55,838 bases of DNA from REBR01 sp033721915 (GCA_033721915.1 JAWWAC010000016.1:1-55838); one strand, 5' to 3'. Positions 1 to 8,124 are shown, counted from the stretch's first letter. Notes: generated by a model not told the origin, from the letters alone. A program made the numbers and translations.

Positions 1-35
1 CCTTTCTTGCGCAATGTGGAGGGCAGTGACCACAT
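1..35 (-). CDS. ATP-grasp alpha-L-glutamate ligase-like protein (start only, cut by window edge)
   Basis: Only the first 11 codons lie in the window, reading MWSLPSTLRKK followed by the first two bases of a glycine codon. The ATG shares its A with the TGA stop of the upstream transglutaminase-7TM gene (TGATG overlap), so the two are translationally coupled. Members of the RimK-like ATP-grasp family that normally sits third in this cluster begin with a similar short Leu-Arg-rich stretch followed by Gly. The assignment therefore rests on those few residues and on gene order. Family members are predicted to form peptide or amide bonds using ATP. No catalytic motif is visible here. Confidence 0.5.
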   Translation of the reverse strand, partial: MWSLPSTLRKK

Positions 36-1555
36 CAGGTGTTGTCTCCCGACATTTCCCGGAACCGGTACAGCTCGGAGAGTTTGTAGCCGGTGTACTG
101 GCCGGTCAACAGCGTCAGGGCCAGTATCACCAGGTGGATTTCCGGGAAGTTGAAGGTCAGGTGCTCCATCAGGTCCATCTGCATCACACCGTAGGCCAGG
201 GTGGCCACCAGCAGGCTGCCGGCCCCCTGGAGCATGACCTCGTTGCTGCCTTGTTCTTCCCAGATAATGGACATGCGCTCAATGGTCCAGGCGATGATGA
301 TCATGGGGAAGAAGGTGATGGTCATCCCCACACTGAAGCCCATCTCATGGCCCAGCACCGTCAGCATGGCGGTCAGGAAGATCACCAGTATGATGAGTGT
401 GGCAATCCGTGCCACCAGCAGCAGATTGAGCTTGGAGAGATAGCCCCGCAGCAGCAGCCCCAGGCTGACAATACTGATAAAGGCGATCAGGCCGGGCACC
501 AGTGAGGTCTGCAGAAAGGCCAGTGCGATCAGTACCGGCATGAAAGTGCCGGAGGTCTTCACGCCGATGATGATGCGCATGAAGGCCACCACCAGGGCAC
601 CCAGTGGCAACAGCAACAGCAGCTTGAGCATGCTCTGCTCTTCAATGGGCAGCTGGTAGAAGCTGAAACGGGAAAGACCATGCTCCTGGAACTGGGTCTG
701 CGCCAGTTCCAGTGCCGGCACGGTCTGACGGATCATGGAAAAGCGCACGCTGGAATTGTTACCCCCCATGACATCCAGTACCGAGCCGTTGCCACGGTGC
801 CACAGCAGGGTATTCTCGGGGATGCCCTGTTCGCCGGTACTGGGGTCGAAAATATACCACTGGCCGCTGGCATAGACGTCCACCAGAGGCATCAGTGACT
901 GGTTGCGCCGGGCATCCTCCAGGCGCAGTCCCATGGCCTCACGGGCCGGGATCTCGGCCTGGTTGAGAAGGCGGATCATCAGCTGATGGGTGCCCATGTC
1001 GGACAGCAGCAGGTTGGCGTTCTGGTCCGAGCCGGGGGCCTTGATCTGCTTGAGCAGCTCCCTGGCCAAGCTCAGGTCGGTGCTGGAACGTTTCTTGGCG
1101 GAGTTCAGCAGTTCTGCGGCGGCGGTGGACTCCGGCTCCTCCCACAGGATTTTCTGGGGGGTCGGTGGGATCTGGGGGATTGTGCTGCGCTGGTTGCCAC
1201 TGTCGGTGGGGATAAACTGGCTCTTGTAATAGAGGGTCTGCCGGCCGCTGGCTTCCCGGATGGTCCATTCACCACGTCGGCTGCCTCTTTCCGTGAGCAT
1301 GGAAAAACCGTAACCGGGTGAGGCGGACTGCTCGGCGATCAGGCGGTAACCCGGGGGAGCATCCGGCACACTGAGGCTGGCCAGCACCTCGTCGCCGTCG
1401 GCCAGGAAATCCACCCTGGCCTCAATCAGCCAGACCGGAACCTGACGGTCCGGCAGCAATGGGATATCCAGCTGCACGGAGCGCGTCCAGCTCAGGGCGA
1501 CTCCGGCCACGGCCAGCAGCAGGACCATGCCGTAAAACGTTGTGCGCTGTTTCAC
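35..1555 (-). CDS. Inactive transglutaminase fused to seven-TM domain membrane protein
   Basis: This 506-residue protein has an N-terminal signal anchor (about residues 8-25), a soluble region of about 270 residues and a C-terminal block of hydrophobic helices (about residues 307-500). The soluble region keeps the transglutaminase-like end of the fold (IPAREAMG and WYIFDPSTGE). The position where the catalytic Cys should precede the helix instead reads MGTHQLM, which fits the family described as inactive transglutaminase fused to 7TM. The start is a GTG inside a GTGA overlap with the stop of the retropepsin-like gene, and the stop overlaps the next ATG, so three genes form one coupled operon. 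The protein probably sits in the inner membrane with the soluble domain in the periplasm. A role as scaffold or peptide-binding partner for the neighbouring protease and ligase is inference. Confidence 0.8.
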   Translation of the reverse strand: MKQRTTFYGMVLLLAVAGVALSWTRSVQLDIPLLPDRQVPVWLIEARVDFLADGDEVLASLSVPDAPPGYRLIAEQSASPGYGFSMLTERGSRRGEWTIREASGRQTLYYKSQFIPTDSGNQRSTIPQIPPTPQKILWEEPESTAAAELLNSAKKRSSTDLSLARELLKQIKAPGSDQNANLLLSDMGTHQLMIRLLNQAEIPAREAMGLRLEDARRNQSLMPLVDVYASGQWYIFDPSTGEQGIPENTLLWHRGNGSVLDVMGGNNSSVRFSMIRQTVPALELAQTQFQEHGLSRFSFYQLPIEEQSMLKLLLLLPLGALVVAFMRIIIGVKTSGTFMPVLIALAFLQTSLVPGLIAFISIVSLGLLLRGYLSKLNLLLVARIATLIILVIFLTAMLTVLGHEMGFSVGMTITFFPMIIIAWTIERMSIIWEEQGSNEVMLQGAGSLLVATLAYGVMQMDLMEHLTFNFPEIHLVILALTLLTGQYTGYKLSELYRFREMSGDNT

Positions 1556-2388
1556 TCGGTTTCCTCATCCTGCTCGGACAGTGCCTGCTGCGACAGGTCT
1601 GTCATGTGTTTCTGGGAGACGTCCACAACCAGCAGATCCCGCAGGATATTGCGTCCGATCAGCAATGGCTGGCTCATGCTGCTACGGTCCGTGAGGGTGA
1701 ATTCCGCCATGCGCCTGGTATTGCCCAGCTGAAACTGCAGTTCCACCACCGGGCGTCGGTCGTTTTCCTCGGCGGAGGACTGGATGATCCTGACAAAGCG
1801 GACAACGGGTTCCTCGAGCTGGATTTTTTCCTCACCGCCCAGTGGCGGGGGCACTTCAAAGCGGACCCAGTCCTCACCGTCCCGCTCAAAGGTTTCTATG
1901 TTGCGGGCATCCATGGACGAGGTGGTGGCGCCCGTGTCGATACGGGCCTCATAGAAGCCTTCAGGAGGTTGCAGCAGGACGTATTCCAATTCTCCCACCA
2001 TGCCCTTGTCAGGCCCGGAGTCCGAACGGCTGTCCCCATTCGGGCAGCTGGGGACCACGGACGGCTCCGGGCAGCTTTTCGGCTCTGGACGGCTTCGGAT
2101 CAGTTCCGCCAGTGTGTTCATCTGTTCGGACTGGGCGCTGTGGACGTCGCCGGCACTGAGGTTGTGCTGCTCCTGGGCCTCAAGGAGGTTTTCCAGCAGA
2201 GTCCGTTGCCGGTTGTGCTCCCTTTTCTGTTCCAGCAGCTGGGCATTGACCACCATGAGGTCCTGCTGCGTCACAATGCGCCCCTCAAGCAGGGCACAGC
2301 CGGGCAGAATCAGAGTGGCGAGAATCAGTGCCGTAAAAACACAGCGTTGCACAGGGGTATTGCAGGCAGTATTGGAGGCGTTGGTCAT
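1552..2388 (-). CDS. Retropepsin-like aspartic protease lipoprotein (COG4067, 'ATP-dependent zinc protease' family)
   Basis: From the chosen ATG this is 278 residues. A basic and then hydrophobic N terminus leads to a lipobox, LPGC (Cys about residue 31), so it is predicted to be a lipoprotein. A coiled-coil-like Gln/Glu-rich segment follows (about 40-100). A C-terminal domain of about 140 residues opens with DTGATTSS (about 151-158), the retropepsin active-site signature. The family is often annotated as a zinc protease, but I see the DTG motif and no zinc-binding HExxH. The reading frame extends upstream to 2523. A TATACT -10 box at 2499-2494 would start transcription inside that extension, and starting at 2388 makes the signal peptide N-terminal. 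It leads the coupled operon with the 7TM and ATP-grasp genes. Confidence 0.75.
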   Translation of the reverse strand: MTNASNTACNTPVQRCVFTALILATLILPGCALLEGRIVTQQDLMVVNAQLLEQKREHNRQRTLLENLLEAQEQHNLSAGDVHSAQSEQMNTLAELIRSRPEPKSCPEPSVVPSCPNGDSRSDSGPDKGMVGELEYVLLQPPEGFYEARIDTGATTSSMDARNIETFERDGEDWVRFEVPPPLGGEEKIQLEEPVVRFVRIIQSSAEENDRRPVVELQFQLGNTRRMAEFTLTDRSSMSQPLLIGRNILRDLLVVDVSQKHMTDLSQQALSEQDEETE

Positions 2389-2493
2389 AACAGCACTTAG
2401 AGTCCTGGGAGAAACAGATGCCGGGGTCGGGCACGGCAGCAGCGTCAGTCCTTCGGCCGCTGCGGGAGTCTGGCCGAAATCAAAAGTCGCGCC

Positions 2494-2523
2494 AGTATAA
2501 TGAATAATGCCATTTCCATCCAT
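2494..2523 (-). promoter_or_regulatory. Putative promoter of the retropepsin/7TM/ATP-grasp operon
   Basis: A TATACT -10 element lies at 2499-2494 on the minus strand. A poor -35 (TGGATG) lies 17 bases upstream. Transcription would start near 2487, about 100 bases before the preferred ATG at 2388. It faces away from the 4.5S RNA promoter. Confidence 0.35.
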
Positions 2524-2584
2524 GCATCACTGCTCCGGTGTCTTGGTGTTAACCCGATAGTCACCCGCTGACTGTCAAAGGCTG

Positions 2585-2613
2585 TTGAGTCCGCAGGGCG
2601 GGGCTGCTAGACT
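2585..2613 (+). promoter_or_regulatory. Putative sigma-70 promoter of the 4.5S RNA gene
   Basis: The -35 TTGAGT (2585-2590) and -10 TAGACT (2608-2613) are separated by exactly 17 bases. A TGC before the -10 gives an extended -10. A start near 2620 leaves a short leader before the mature RNA, consistent with 4.5S RNA precursors that are trimmed by RNase P in other bacteria. Confidence 0.6.
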
Positions 2614-2657
2614 TCCGCTCGTTCCAGTCAGGGCCCACCCAGTCAGGGACGTCGTTA

Positions 2658-2770
2658 TGGTGGTCCTGTTGGTGCCTTCGCAACGATAAACCGTGAACCC
2701 GGTCAGGCCCGGAAGGGAGCAGCCGCAGCGGTGGATTCGTGTGCCGGAGTGTTGCTGACAGGCCACCCCC
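2658..2770 (+). ncRNA. ffs: 4.5S RNA, bacterial small signal recognition particle RNA
   Basis: The conserved SRP core is plain: GGTCAGGCCCGGAAGGGAGC at 2701-2720 carries the Ffh-binding region and GGAA tetraloop, and GTGTGCCGG (about 2740-2748) supplies the other side. The ends pair (GGTGGTCCTGT near 2659 with ACAGGCCACC near 2757-2766), giving the single long hairpin of about 113 nt expected of the Gammaproteobacterial form. An ATCTTTTT run directly after 2770 could serve as the terminator tail. The RNA joins Ffh to target inner-membrane proteins. Its place ahead of dnaX matches the arrangement I recall from Pseudomonas. The exact ends are estimates. Confidence 0.93.
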
Positions 2771-2963
2771 ATCTTTTTCCCGGTCTTCCTGGCGTCACGC
2801 CAATCCTGTTTCCGGGCCATCCCGGTTCCTGTGCGGCTTTTTCCCGTCCCGTGATTTATTGCCTGTGCGCCCTCATGCTAAGGTAGACGCTTTGGTGTGG
2901 CTCGCAACCGTCGGCCCGGCCCCCGTGGAAAATCACTGATTACAGTGAGGTACAGGATCCCCC

Positions 2964-5198
2964 ATGAGTTATCAGGTACTGGCGCGTAAATGGCGCCCTG
3001 AAGTGTTTTCCGACCTGGTGGGTCAGGAGCATGTGCTGCAGGCCCTGATTCAGGGGCTGCAGCGTAACCGGTTGCATCACGCCTACCTCTTTACCGGCAC
3101 CCGTGGTGTAGGCAAGACCACCATAGGGCGCATACTGGCCCGCTGTCTCAACTGCGAGGGGGGTGTCACCGCCACACCCTGTGGCGAATGCGGTGCCTGC
3201 CGTGAAATCGCCAGTGGCCGTTTTGTGGACCTGATCGAGATCGACGCCGCCTCCCGCACCAAAGTGGAGGACATGCGCGAGCTGCTGGACAATGTGCAGT
3301 ATTCCCCCACCCGGGGTCGCTTCAAGATCTACCTGATCGACGAAGTGCACATGCTGTCCAACTCCAGTTTCAACGCCCTGCTGAAAACGCTGGAAGAGCC
3401 TCCGGAGCACGTCAAGTTCCTGTTCGCCACCACCGACCCCCAGAAACTGCCGGTGACCATCCTGTCCCGCTGCCTGCAGTTCAACCTCAAGCAGATCAGC
3501 CCGGAGCGGATTGTCAGCTACCTGTCCGGCGTACTGGACCAGGAGGGCATCCGTTACCAGGACAGCGCCCTGTGGCTTCTGGCCAGGGCCGCCGATGGCA
3601 GTATGCGAGATGCGCTGAGCCTCACGGACCAGGCCATTGCCTTCTGCACGGACAGCCTTGAGGCCGGCCAGGTCAGTGCCATGCTGGGTACCATCGACAG
3701 GGCGGATGTGTTCCGATTGCTGGAGTCACTGCTGGCGGGGGATGGCCACGAGCTGCTGGCACAGATCGGACGCATTGCCGAGTTTGCACCGGACTTCTCA
3801 CAGGTGCTCTCGGAGCTGCTGTCCGTCTTTCACCGCATCGCACTGGAGCAGTGCGTCCCCGGCAGCACCGGGCAGGCACTGGGGGATGAGCAGCAGATCC
3901 AGTCACTGGCACGGCGCATGAGCCCCGAGGATGCCCAGCTGTTTTACCAGACCGCGCTGATGGCACGGCAGGACCTGCCCGTGACACCGGACGCCCGAAT
4001 GGGGTTCGAGATGGCGCTGCTGCGCATGCTGGCCTTCCGTCCCGGCACTGGCGACGGCGGAACACTGCCGGGTGGAAAGCCGGTCAGCAACGAGAGACCG
4101 GCCGCAGCCGACAATCTGTCTGAACAGCAATTGCAGGAACATCAGCAGGAGGCGGCGAAACCCGCCGGGCAGGAGCCCTCAGCAATAAAAGGAGAGCCTT
4201 CAGCTACAAATGAAGAGCCTTCAGCTACAAATGAAGAGCCCTCAGCTACAAAGGAAGAGCCCTCAGCTACAAAGGAAGAGCCATCTGCCCAGAATGAAAG
4301 GCCCGCAGCCGAGGAAGAAAAGCCCTCTGCGATAGGTGAAGAGCCTACAGCGCATAGAGAAGATGCCTCCGCTCCGGGTGAACAGTCACCACCTGCTCAG
4401 GGTGTAGAGCCCTCAGCTCAGGGTGAAAGGCTCTCAGCTCAGGGTGAAAGGCTCTCAGCTCAGGGTGAAAGGCCCTCAGATCAGGATAACCAGCCCCCAG
4501 CCCCTGAACGGGAATCCACGCAGCCGGCCACCGCCAGTGAACCCGTGGTGCCGGAACCCGTTTCCGAAAGTACCCCAGTAGAGCCGGCTCCTGAGACGGC
4601 CGTGGGGCCGGAGACGGTGCCGCTGGAGGCTTATGAAGCGGAACTGACCCAGCAACAGGACTCCCGGGAGGATCCGGCCGCTGAGCTGCACAGCCAGGAG
4701 CCGCCGGGAAAGCCTGAACCGGCGCCACAGACCGGGGCAGGGGGCGCCGCTGCCACAGAACCGGAGGCGGCTGCCACTGCACCAGCACCCTCTGCGCAGC
4801 CGGCGGATACGGCTTCCGCTGCCGGATCAGGTGAGGACTGGATGACCCGTTTCGACAGCCTGGATCTGCCCGGTATGGCCGGCAATCTGGCTGCCAACGC
4901 CGCCGGACACTGGCAGGGCCAGTCACTGACGCTGGTGCTGGACGACAACCATTTCCGGCTGCTCAATGAACGCCACCGTGAACGCATCACCCAGGCCGTC
5001 AAGGCTCTCTGGCCTGGGGCCGAGGTCCGCTTCACCCAGGGGGAGCCGGGTGAGGCCACTCCCTCCGCCCACCGTGAGCGCCAGAGTCGGGCCCGTCATC
5101 AGCAGGCGGTGCAGGCCATGCACCAGGACCCGGTGGTACAGCGTATACTGGAACAGTTTGACGGCCAGCTGATCGAAGACAGTATCCGGCCCCAGTAA
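2964..5198 (+). CDS. dnaX: DNA polymerase III subunits tau and gamma
   Basis: This clamp-loader ATPase is 744 residues, longer than the 643-residue E. coli tau. The N-terminal AAA+ module has Walker A (GTRGVGKT, 45-52), a zinc site (C64, C73, C76, C79), Walker B DEVH (126-129) and the clamp-loader collar region to about residue 360. The C-terminal tau region (about 620-744) should contact DnaB and the polymerase alpha subunit. Between them lies a Pro/Glu/Ala-rich linker of about 240 residues with two runs of near-perfect seven-residue repeats (about 403-442 and 480-507). I found no A AAA AAG slippery heptamer between 4100 and 4600, so gamma is not obviously made by the E. coli frameshift. Downstream ybaB and recR form the familiar dnaX-ybaB-recR group. 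Confidence 0.97.
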   Translation: MSYQVLARKWRPEVFSDLVGQEHVLQALIQGLQRNRLHHAYLFTGTRGVGKTTIGRILARCLNCEGGVTATPCGECGACREIASGRFVDLIEIDAASRTKVEDMRELLDNVQYSPTRGRFKIYLIDEVHMLSNSSFNALLKTLEEPPEHVKFLFATTDPQKLPVTILSRCLQFNLKQISPERIVSYLSGVLDQEGIRYQDSALWLLARAADGSMRDALSLTDQAIAFCTDSLEAGQVSAMLGTIDRADVFRLLESLLAGDGHELLAQIGRIAEFAPDFSQVLSELLSVFHRIALEQCVPGSTGQALGDEQQIQSLARRMSPEDAQLFYQTALMARQDLPVTPDARMGFEMALLRMLAFRPGTGDGGTLPGGKPVSNERPAAADNLSEQQLQEHQQEAAKPAGQEPSAIKGEPSATNEEPSATNEEPSATKEEPSATKEEPSAQNERPAAEEEKPSAIGEEPTAHREDASAPGEQSPPAQGVEPSAQGERLSAQGERLSAQGERPSDQDNQPPAPERESTQPATASEPVVPEPVSESTPVEPAPETAVGPETVPLEAYEAELTQQQDSREDPAAELHSQEPPGKPEPAPQTGAGGAAATEPEAAATAPAPSAQPADTASAAGSGEDWMTRFDSLDLPGMAGNLAANAAGHWQGQSLTLVLDDNHFRLLNERHRERITQAVKALWPGAEVRFTQGEPGEATPSAHRERQSRARHQQAVQAMHQDPVVQRILEQFDGQLIEDSIRPQ
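4172..4290 (+). repeat. 21-bp tandem repeats in the dnaX linker, array 1
   Basis: About five in-frame units encode EPSATNE- and EPSATKE-type heptads. The units are nearly identical at DNA level (GAGCCCTCAGCTACAAA), which suggests recent expansion by slippage or unequal crossover. Confidence 0.85.
4405..4485 (+). repeat. 21-bp tandem repeats in the dnaX linker, array 2
   Basis: About four in-frame units encode PSAQGER/LSAQGER heptads, with the repeated DNA word CTCAGCTCAGGGTGAAAGG. The period is 21 bp, as in array 1, but the unit differs. Confidence 0.85.
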
Positions 5199-5246
5199 AG
5201 GTGGACCCGACGTGATACCCCCCGTGCACCAACCAGAGGACAGACC

Positions 5247-5570
5247 ATGAAAGGCGGAATGAACGACCTGATGCAGAAGGCGCAGAAAATGCAGCAGGAC
5301 CTGCAGAAGGCCCAGGAAGAAATTGCACAGACCGAGCTGACCGGTGAGTCCGGCGCCGGACTGGTGAAAATCACCATGAACGGCCGGCACGATGCCCGCA
5401 AGGTGAGCATCGACCCCTCGCTGATGGAAGAGGACCGTGAGGTGCTGGAAGACCTGGTGGCGGCGGCCATTAACGATGCGGTGCGTCGCATCGAAAACTA
5501 CCAGAAAGAGAAAATGTCCGGCATGACGGAAGCCATGGGCATGCCCCCAGGCTTCAAGATGCCGTTTTAA
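5247..5570 (+). CDS. ybaB: Nucleoid-associated protein, YbaB/EbfC family
   Basis: This 107-residue protein is full length for the family. It has the N-terminal helical segment (MNDLMQKAQKMQQDLQKAQE) and the central MNGRHDARKVSIDPSL strand region that form the tweezer-like DNA-binding dimer. An AGAGGA ribosome site sits 7 bases before the ATG. It lies 48 bases after dnaX and 25 bases before recR, the usual order, so it is probably co-transcribed with both. The family binds DNA with little sequence specificity and shapes the nucleoid. Its exact role beside recombination genes is still debated. Confidence 0.95.
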   Translation: MKGGMNDLMQKAQKMQQDLQKAQEEIAQTELTGESGAGLVKITMNGRHDARKVSIDPSLMEEDREVLEDLVAAAINDAVRRIENYQKEKMSGMTEAMGMPPGFKMPF

Positions 5571-5595
5571 CAAGACGCCCTGATAAGGAGTGGCA

Positions 5596-6198
5596 ATGAG
5601 TCTCAGCCCCCTGCTGGATGAACTGGTGGATGCACTGCGCTGCCTGCCCGGGGTGGGCCAGAAAAGTGCCCAGCGCATGGCGTTCCATCTGCTGGAACGG
5701 GGCCGTGAGGGTGCCGGTACACTGGCGGACACACTCGATCGCGCATTGCGGGACATCGGCCGCTGCGAGTCCTGCCAGACCTTCACCGAGTCGCCGGTGT
5801 GCGCCATCTGCAACGACGGACGCCGCGACAGCAGCCTGCTGTGCGTGGTGGAGTCACCGGCGGATCTGGTGGCCATTGAGCAGTCCGGTGATTACCGGGG
5901 CCATTATTTTGTGCTGCTCGGTCACCTGTCTCCCATCGACGGCATCGGCCCCGGGGATATCGGCATTCCCCGCCTGCTGCAGAGAGCCGCCGAGAACGAG
6001 GTGCAGGAGCTGATACTGGCCACCAACCCCACGGTGGAAGGGGAAGCCACGGCCCATTACATCGCCGACCGCCTGGGCGAACGGGGCGTGCGCATCACCC
6101 GTCTGGCCAACGGCCTGCCCGTGGGCGGTGATCTCGGCGGTGCCGACGGCTCCACACTGAGCCACGCCTTCCGTGGTCGTCGCCCACTGAGTGGATAG
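5596..6198 (+). CDS. recR: Recombination mediator protein RecR
   Basis: This 200-residue RecR shows a helix-hairpin-helix (LRCLPGVGQKSAQRMAF, about 14-30), a four-cysteine zinc finger (C57, C60, C69, C72) and a Toprim domain opening with LLCVVESPADL (about 81). With RecO and RecF it loads RecA on gapped DNA. I chose the ATG at 5596 because AAGGAG at 5585-5590 is a well-placed ribosome site for it. A possible GTG at 5590 would overlap that ribosome site. Confidence 0.97.
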   Translation: MSLSPLLDELVDALRCLPGVGQKSAQRMAFHLLERGREGAGTLADTLDRALRDIGRCESCQTFTESPVCAICNDGRRDSSLLCVVESPADLVAIEQSGDYRGHYFVLLGHLSPIDGIGPGDIGIPRLLQRAAENEVQELILATNPTVEGEATAHYIADRLGERGVRITRLANGLPVGGDLGGADGSTLSHAFRGRRPLSG

Positions 6199-6204
6199 CC
6201 GTTT

Positions 6205-7362
6205 ATGACGCCATCCCCGGATTTACCCAGCCCGGAAGCACTCAACCCGGAATGGCTCGACACAGCCACTGCTCTGGATGACTGGCTGTCGTCACTGCCC
6301 GGTGAGGCGCTGGTGGCACTGGACTCGGAATTCGAGCGCTCCAGCACCTTCTTTGCCCGTCCCGGTCTGGTCCAGATCGCCAGCGGGCAGCAGGCGTTTC
6401 TGGTGGAGCCCGCTGTGGCAGAACAGAGCCAGGGCCTGAAGGACTTCCTGGCGGACCCCGGGCGCCCCAAGCTGCTGTACGCACTGAGCGAGGACCTGGA
6501 GCTGTTCCGGGAATGGCTGAACGTGACAGTGCAGGGCGCACTGGATGTGCAGCTGGCCGCGGCACTGGCCGGAGAGGGCATGTCCGTGGGCTTTGCCCGT
6601 ATTGTGTCGCGGCGTCTGGGTGTGGAGCTGGACAAGGCACTGACCCGTTCCGACTGGCTGGCACGGCCACTGAGCCGTGCCCAGCAGCAGTACGCACTGG
6701 CGGATGTGGTGTACCTGCTGCCACTGTACCAGCAGCTGCGTGAGCAGCTGGTGGACACCCAGCGCCTCCGGGCCCTGTCGGAGGAATCGGACCGTTTCTG
6801 CCGGGATCTGGCGGATCTGGGTGACGCCGACAGTTATTATCTGCGTCTGCGCAACGGCTGGTTCCTGGATCCGCCCCGCCAGGGGCTGCTCCAGCGCCTG
6901 TGTCAGTGGCGTGAGCAGCGCTGCCGGGAGCTGGACCGGCCCAGGGGGCGTGTGGTGGCGGACAAGCTGCTGCTGGCCATTGCCGAGAAGCGCCCGCGCT
7001 CGGCCACGGCACTGGGCCGTCTGCCGGAAATGCCACCGGTGGTGGTGCGCAAGCACGGCGAGGCACTGCTGGCCATGGTGGAGCAGTCCCTGGCCGAGCC
7101 ACAGGCGCCCAGCACGCTGATCGCACCGCCACTGAGCCGTGAGGAACAGGCCTTCTACAAGCAGGTCAAGAATCTGCTGACACAGGCACTGGCGGCGAGC
7201 CCCATCCCCCCCGAGCTGGTGGCACCCCGCAAGAAACTGGAAGAGCAGGTCCGTGAAGGACTCGCCTCAGGGCGGGTGCCGCCATTGCTCACCGAGGGCT
7301 GGCGCGGTGACTGCCTGGCCGAGGTGCAACCCCAACTGGAGACATTGTTTGCCAATGAGTGA
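6205..7362 (+). CDS. rnd: Ribonuclease D
   Basis: This 385-residue 3'-5' exoribonuclease matches E. coli RNase D in length (375). The DEDD exonuclease domain shows DSE (D40, E42), a central Asp segment (ALSEDLELF) and YALADVVYLL, with the Tyr that makes it DEDDy type. An HRDC domain follows (about 220-300). RNase D trims tRNA 3' ends and other stable RNAs. It follows recR by 6 bases and overlaps ycgL by 8 bases, so a single transcript is likely. Confidence 0.95.
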   Translation: MTPSPDLPSPEALNPEWLDTATALDDWLSSLPGEALVALDSEFERSSTFFARPGLVQIASGQQAFLVEPAVAEQSQGLKDFLADPGRPKLLYALSEDLELFREWLNVTVQGALDVQLAAALAGEGMSVGFARIVSRRLGVELDKALTRSDWLARPLSRAQQQYALADVVYLLPLYQQLREQLVDTQRLRALSEESDRFCRDLADLGDADSYYLRLRNGWFLDPPRQGLLQRLCQWREQRCRELDRPRGRVVADKLLLAIAEKRPRSATALGRLPEMPPVVVRKHGEALLAMVEQSLAEPQAPSTLIAPPLSREEQAFYKQVKNLLTQALAASPIPPELVAPRKKLEEQVREGLASGRVPPLLTEGWRGDCLAEVQPQLETLFANE

Positions 7363-7642
7363 TCAACGCTTTTGCCGTATTTACCGCAGCAGCAAGAAAG
7401 AGGGCATGTACCTTTTTGTGGACAAGGACGAGGACCTGAGCCGGGTGCCGGAGTCACTGATGAAGACCTTTGGACGGCCTCAGCACGCCATGGACCTGTT
7501 GCTGCGCCCTGAGCGCAAACTGGCCAGGGCCAATGTGGCGGAGGTGATGCAGGCACTGGACGAGCCCGGTTACTACCTGCAGATGCCGCCCTCTGAGGCG
7601 GACGATTACGCACTCAAGCTGCTCGGGGAGTACAGCCGTTAA
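7355..7642 (+). CDS. ycgL: YcgL domain-containing protein
   Basis: This 95-residue YcgL-family protein begins MSDQRFCRIYRSSKKEGMYL, the typical family start. Its ATG lies inside the end of rnd (8-bp overlap). The frame is open further upstream, but that extension has no family similarity. YcgL homologues have a small alpha/beta fold and no settled function. The rnd-ycgL-ycgN order is common in Gammaproteobacteria and suggests a link with RNA metabolism, which is inference. Confidence 0.9.
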   Translation: MSDQRFCRIYRSSKKEGMYLFVDKDEDLSRVPESLMKTFGRPQHAMDLLLRPERKLARANVAEVMQALDEPGYYLQMPPSEADDYALKLLGEYSR

Positions 7643-8088
7643 TGTCCGCCATGGTCGCCTTCTGGCAGCGCAAACGCCTGGACGAGATGACCGACAGGGA
7701 GTGGGAGAGTCTCTGTGACGGCTGCGGGCGCTGCTGCCTGAACAAGCTGGAAGACGAGGAGGACGGTGCTCTGTATTTTACCGACCTGGCCTGTCGCCAT
7801 CTGGACTCCCGGCAGTGCCGCTGTACCGTCTATGAGCACCGTCTTCAGAAGGTACCGGACTGCCTGGATATACGGGCACTGAAAAAAGAGCACTACCACT
7901 GGCTGCCTTCCAGCTGCGCCTACCGGCGATTGCATGAGGGGCGCCCGCTGGCCTCATGGCACCCACTGGTCAGCGGCGACCCGGACTCTGTCCACCGTGC
8001 CGGCATTTCCGTACGGGGGCGTGTCATCAGTGAGGACCACTGGCCCGAGGAAGACTGGCAGGATAGGCTGATACACTGGGTGGACTGA
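7642..8088 (+). CDS. ycgN: YcgN family cysteine-cluster protein (UPF0260)
   Basis: The 148-residue protein starts in a TAATG overlap with ycgL. It carries the zinc/iron-chelating cluster CDGCGRCC near residue 29, followed by further Cys residues (about C53, C60, C62 and C73). Such clusters resemble metal sites in predicted Fe-S oxidoreductases, but the substrate and reaction are unknown. Length and cysteine spacing fit the family. Coupling to ycgL and rnd points to a shared process. Confidence 0.9.
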   Translation: MSAMVAFWQRKRLDEMTDREWESLCDGCGRCCLNKLEDEEDGALYFTDLACRHLDSRQCRCTVYEHRLQKVPDCLDIRALKKEHYHWLPSSCAYRRLHEGRPLASWHPLVSGDPDSVHRAGISVRGRVISEDHWPEEDWQDRLIHWVD

Positions 8089-8124
8089 CGCCGCCGGGAC
8101 ACCACCATTATCCGAGAGAACACT

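Noticed and set aside
2771..2963. dnaX-specific promoter
   Set aside because: TTTATT and TAAGGT (18-base spacing) are too weak to call. Read-through from the 4.5S RNA is equally likely.
4100..4600. dnaX programmed frameshift signal
   Set aside because: A-rich words occur (AATAAAAGG, GAAGAAAAG), but no heptamer of the required A AAA AAG form.
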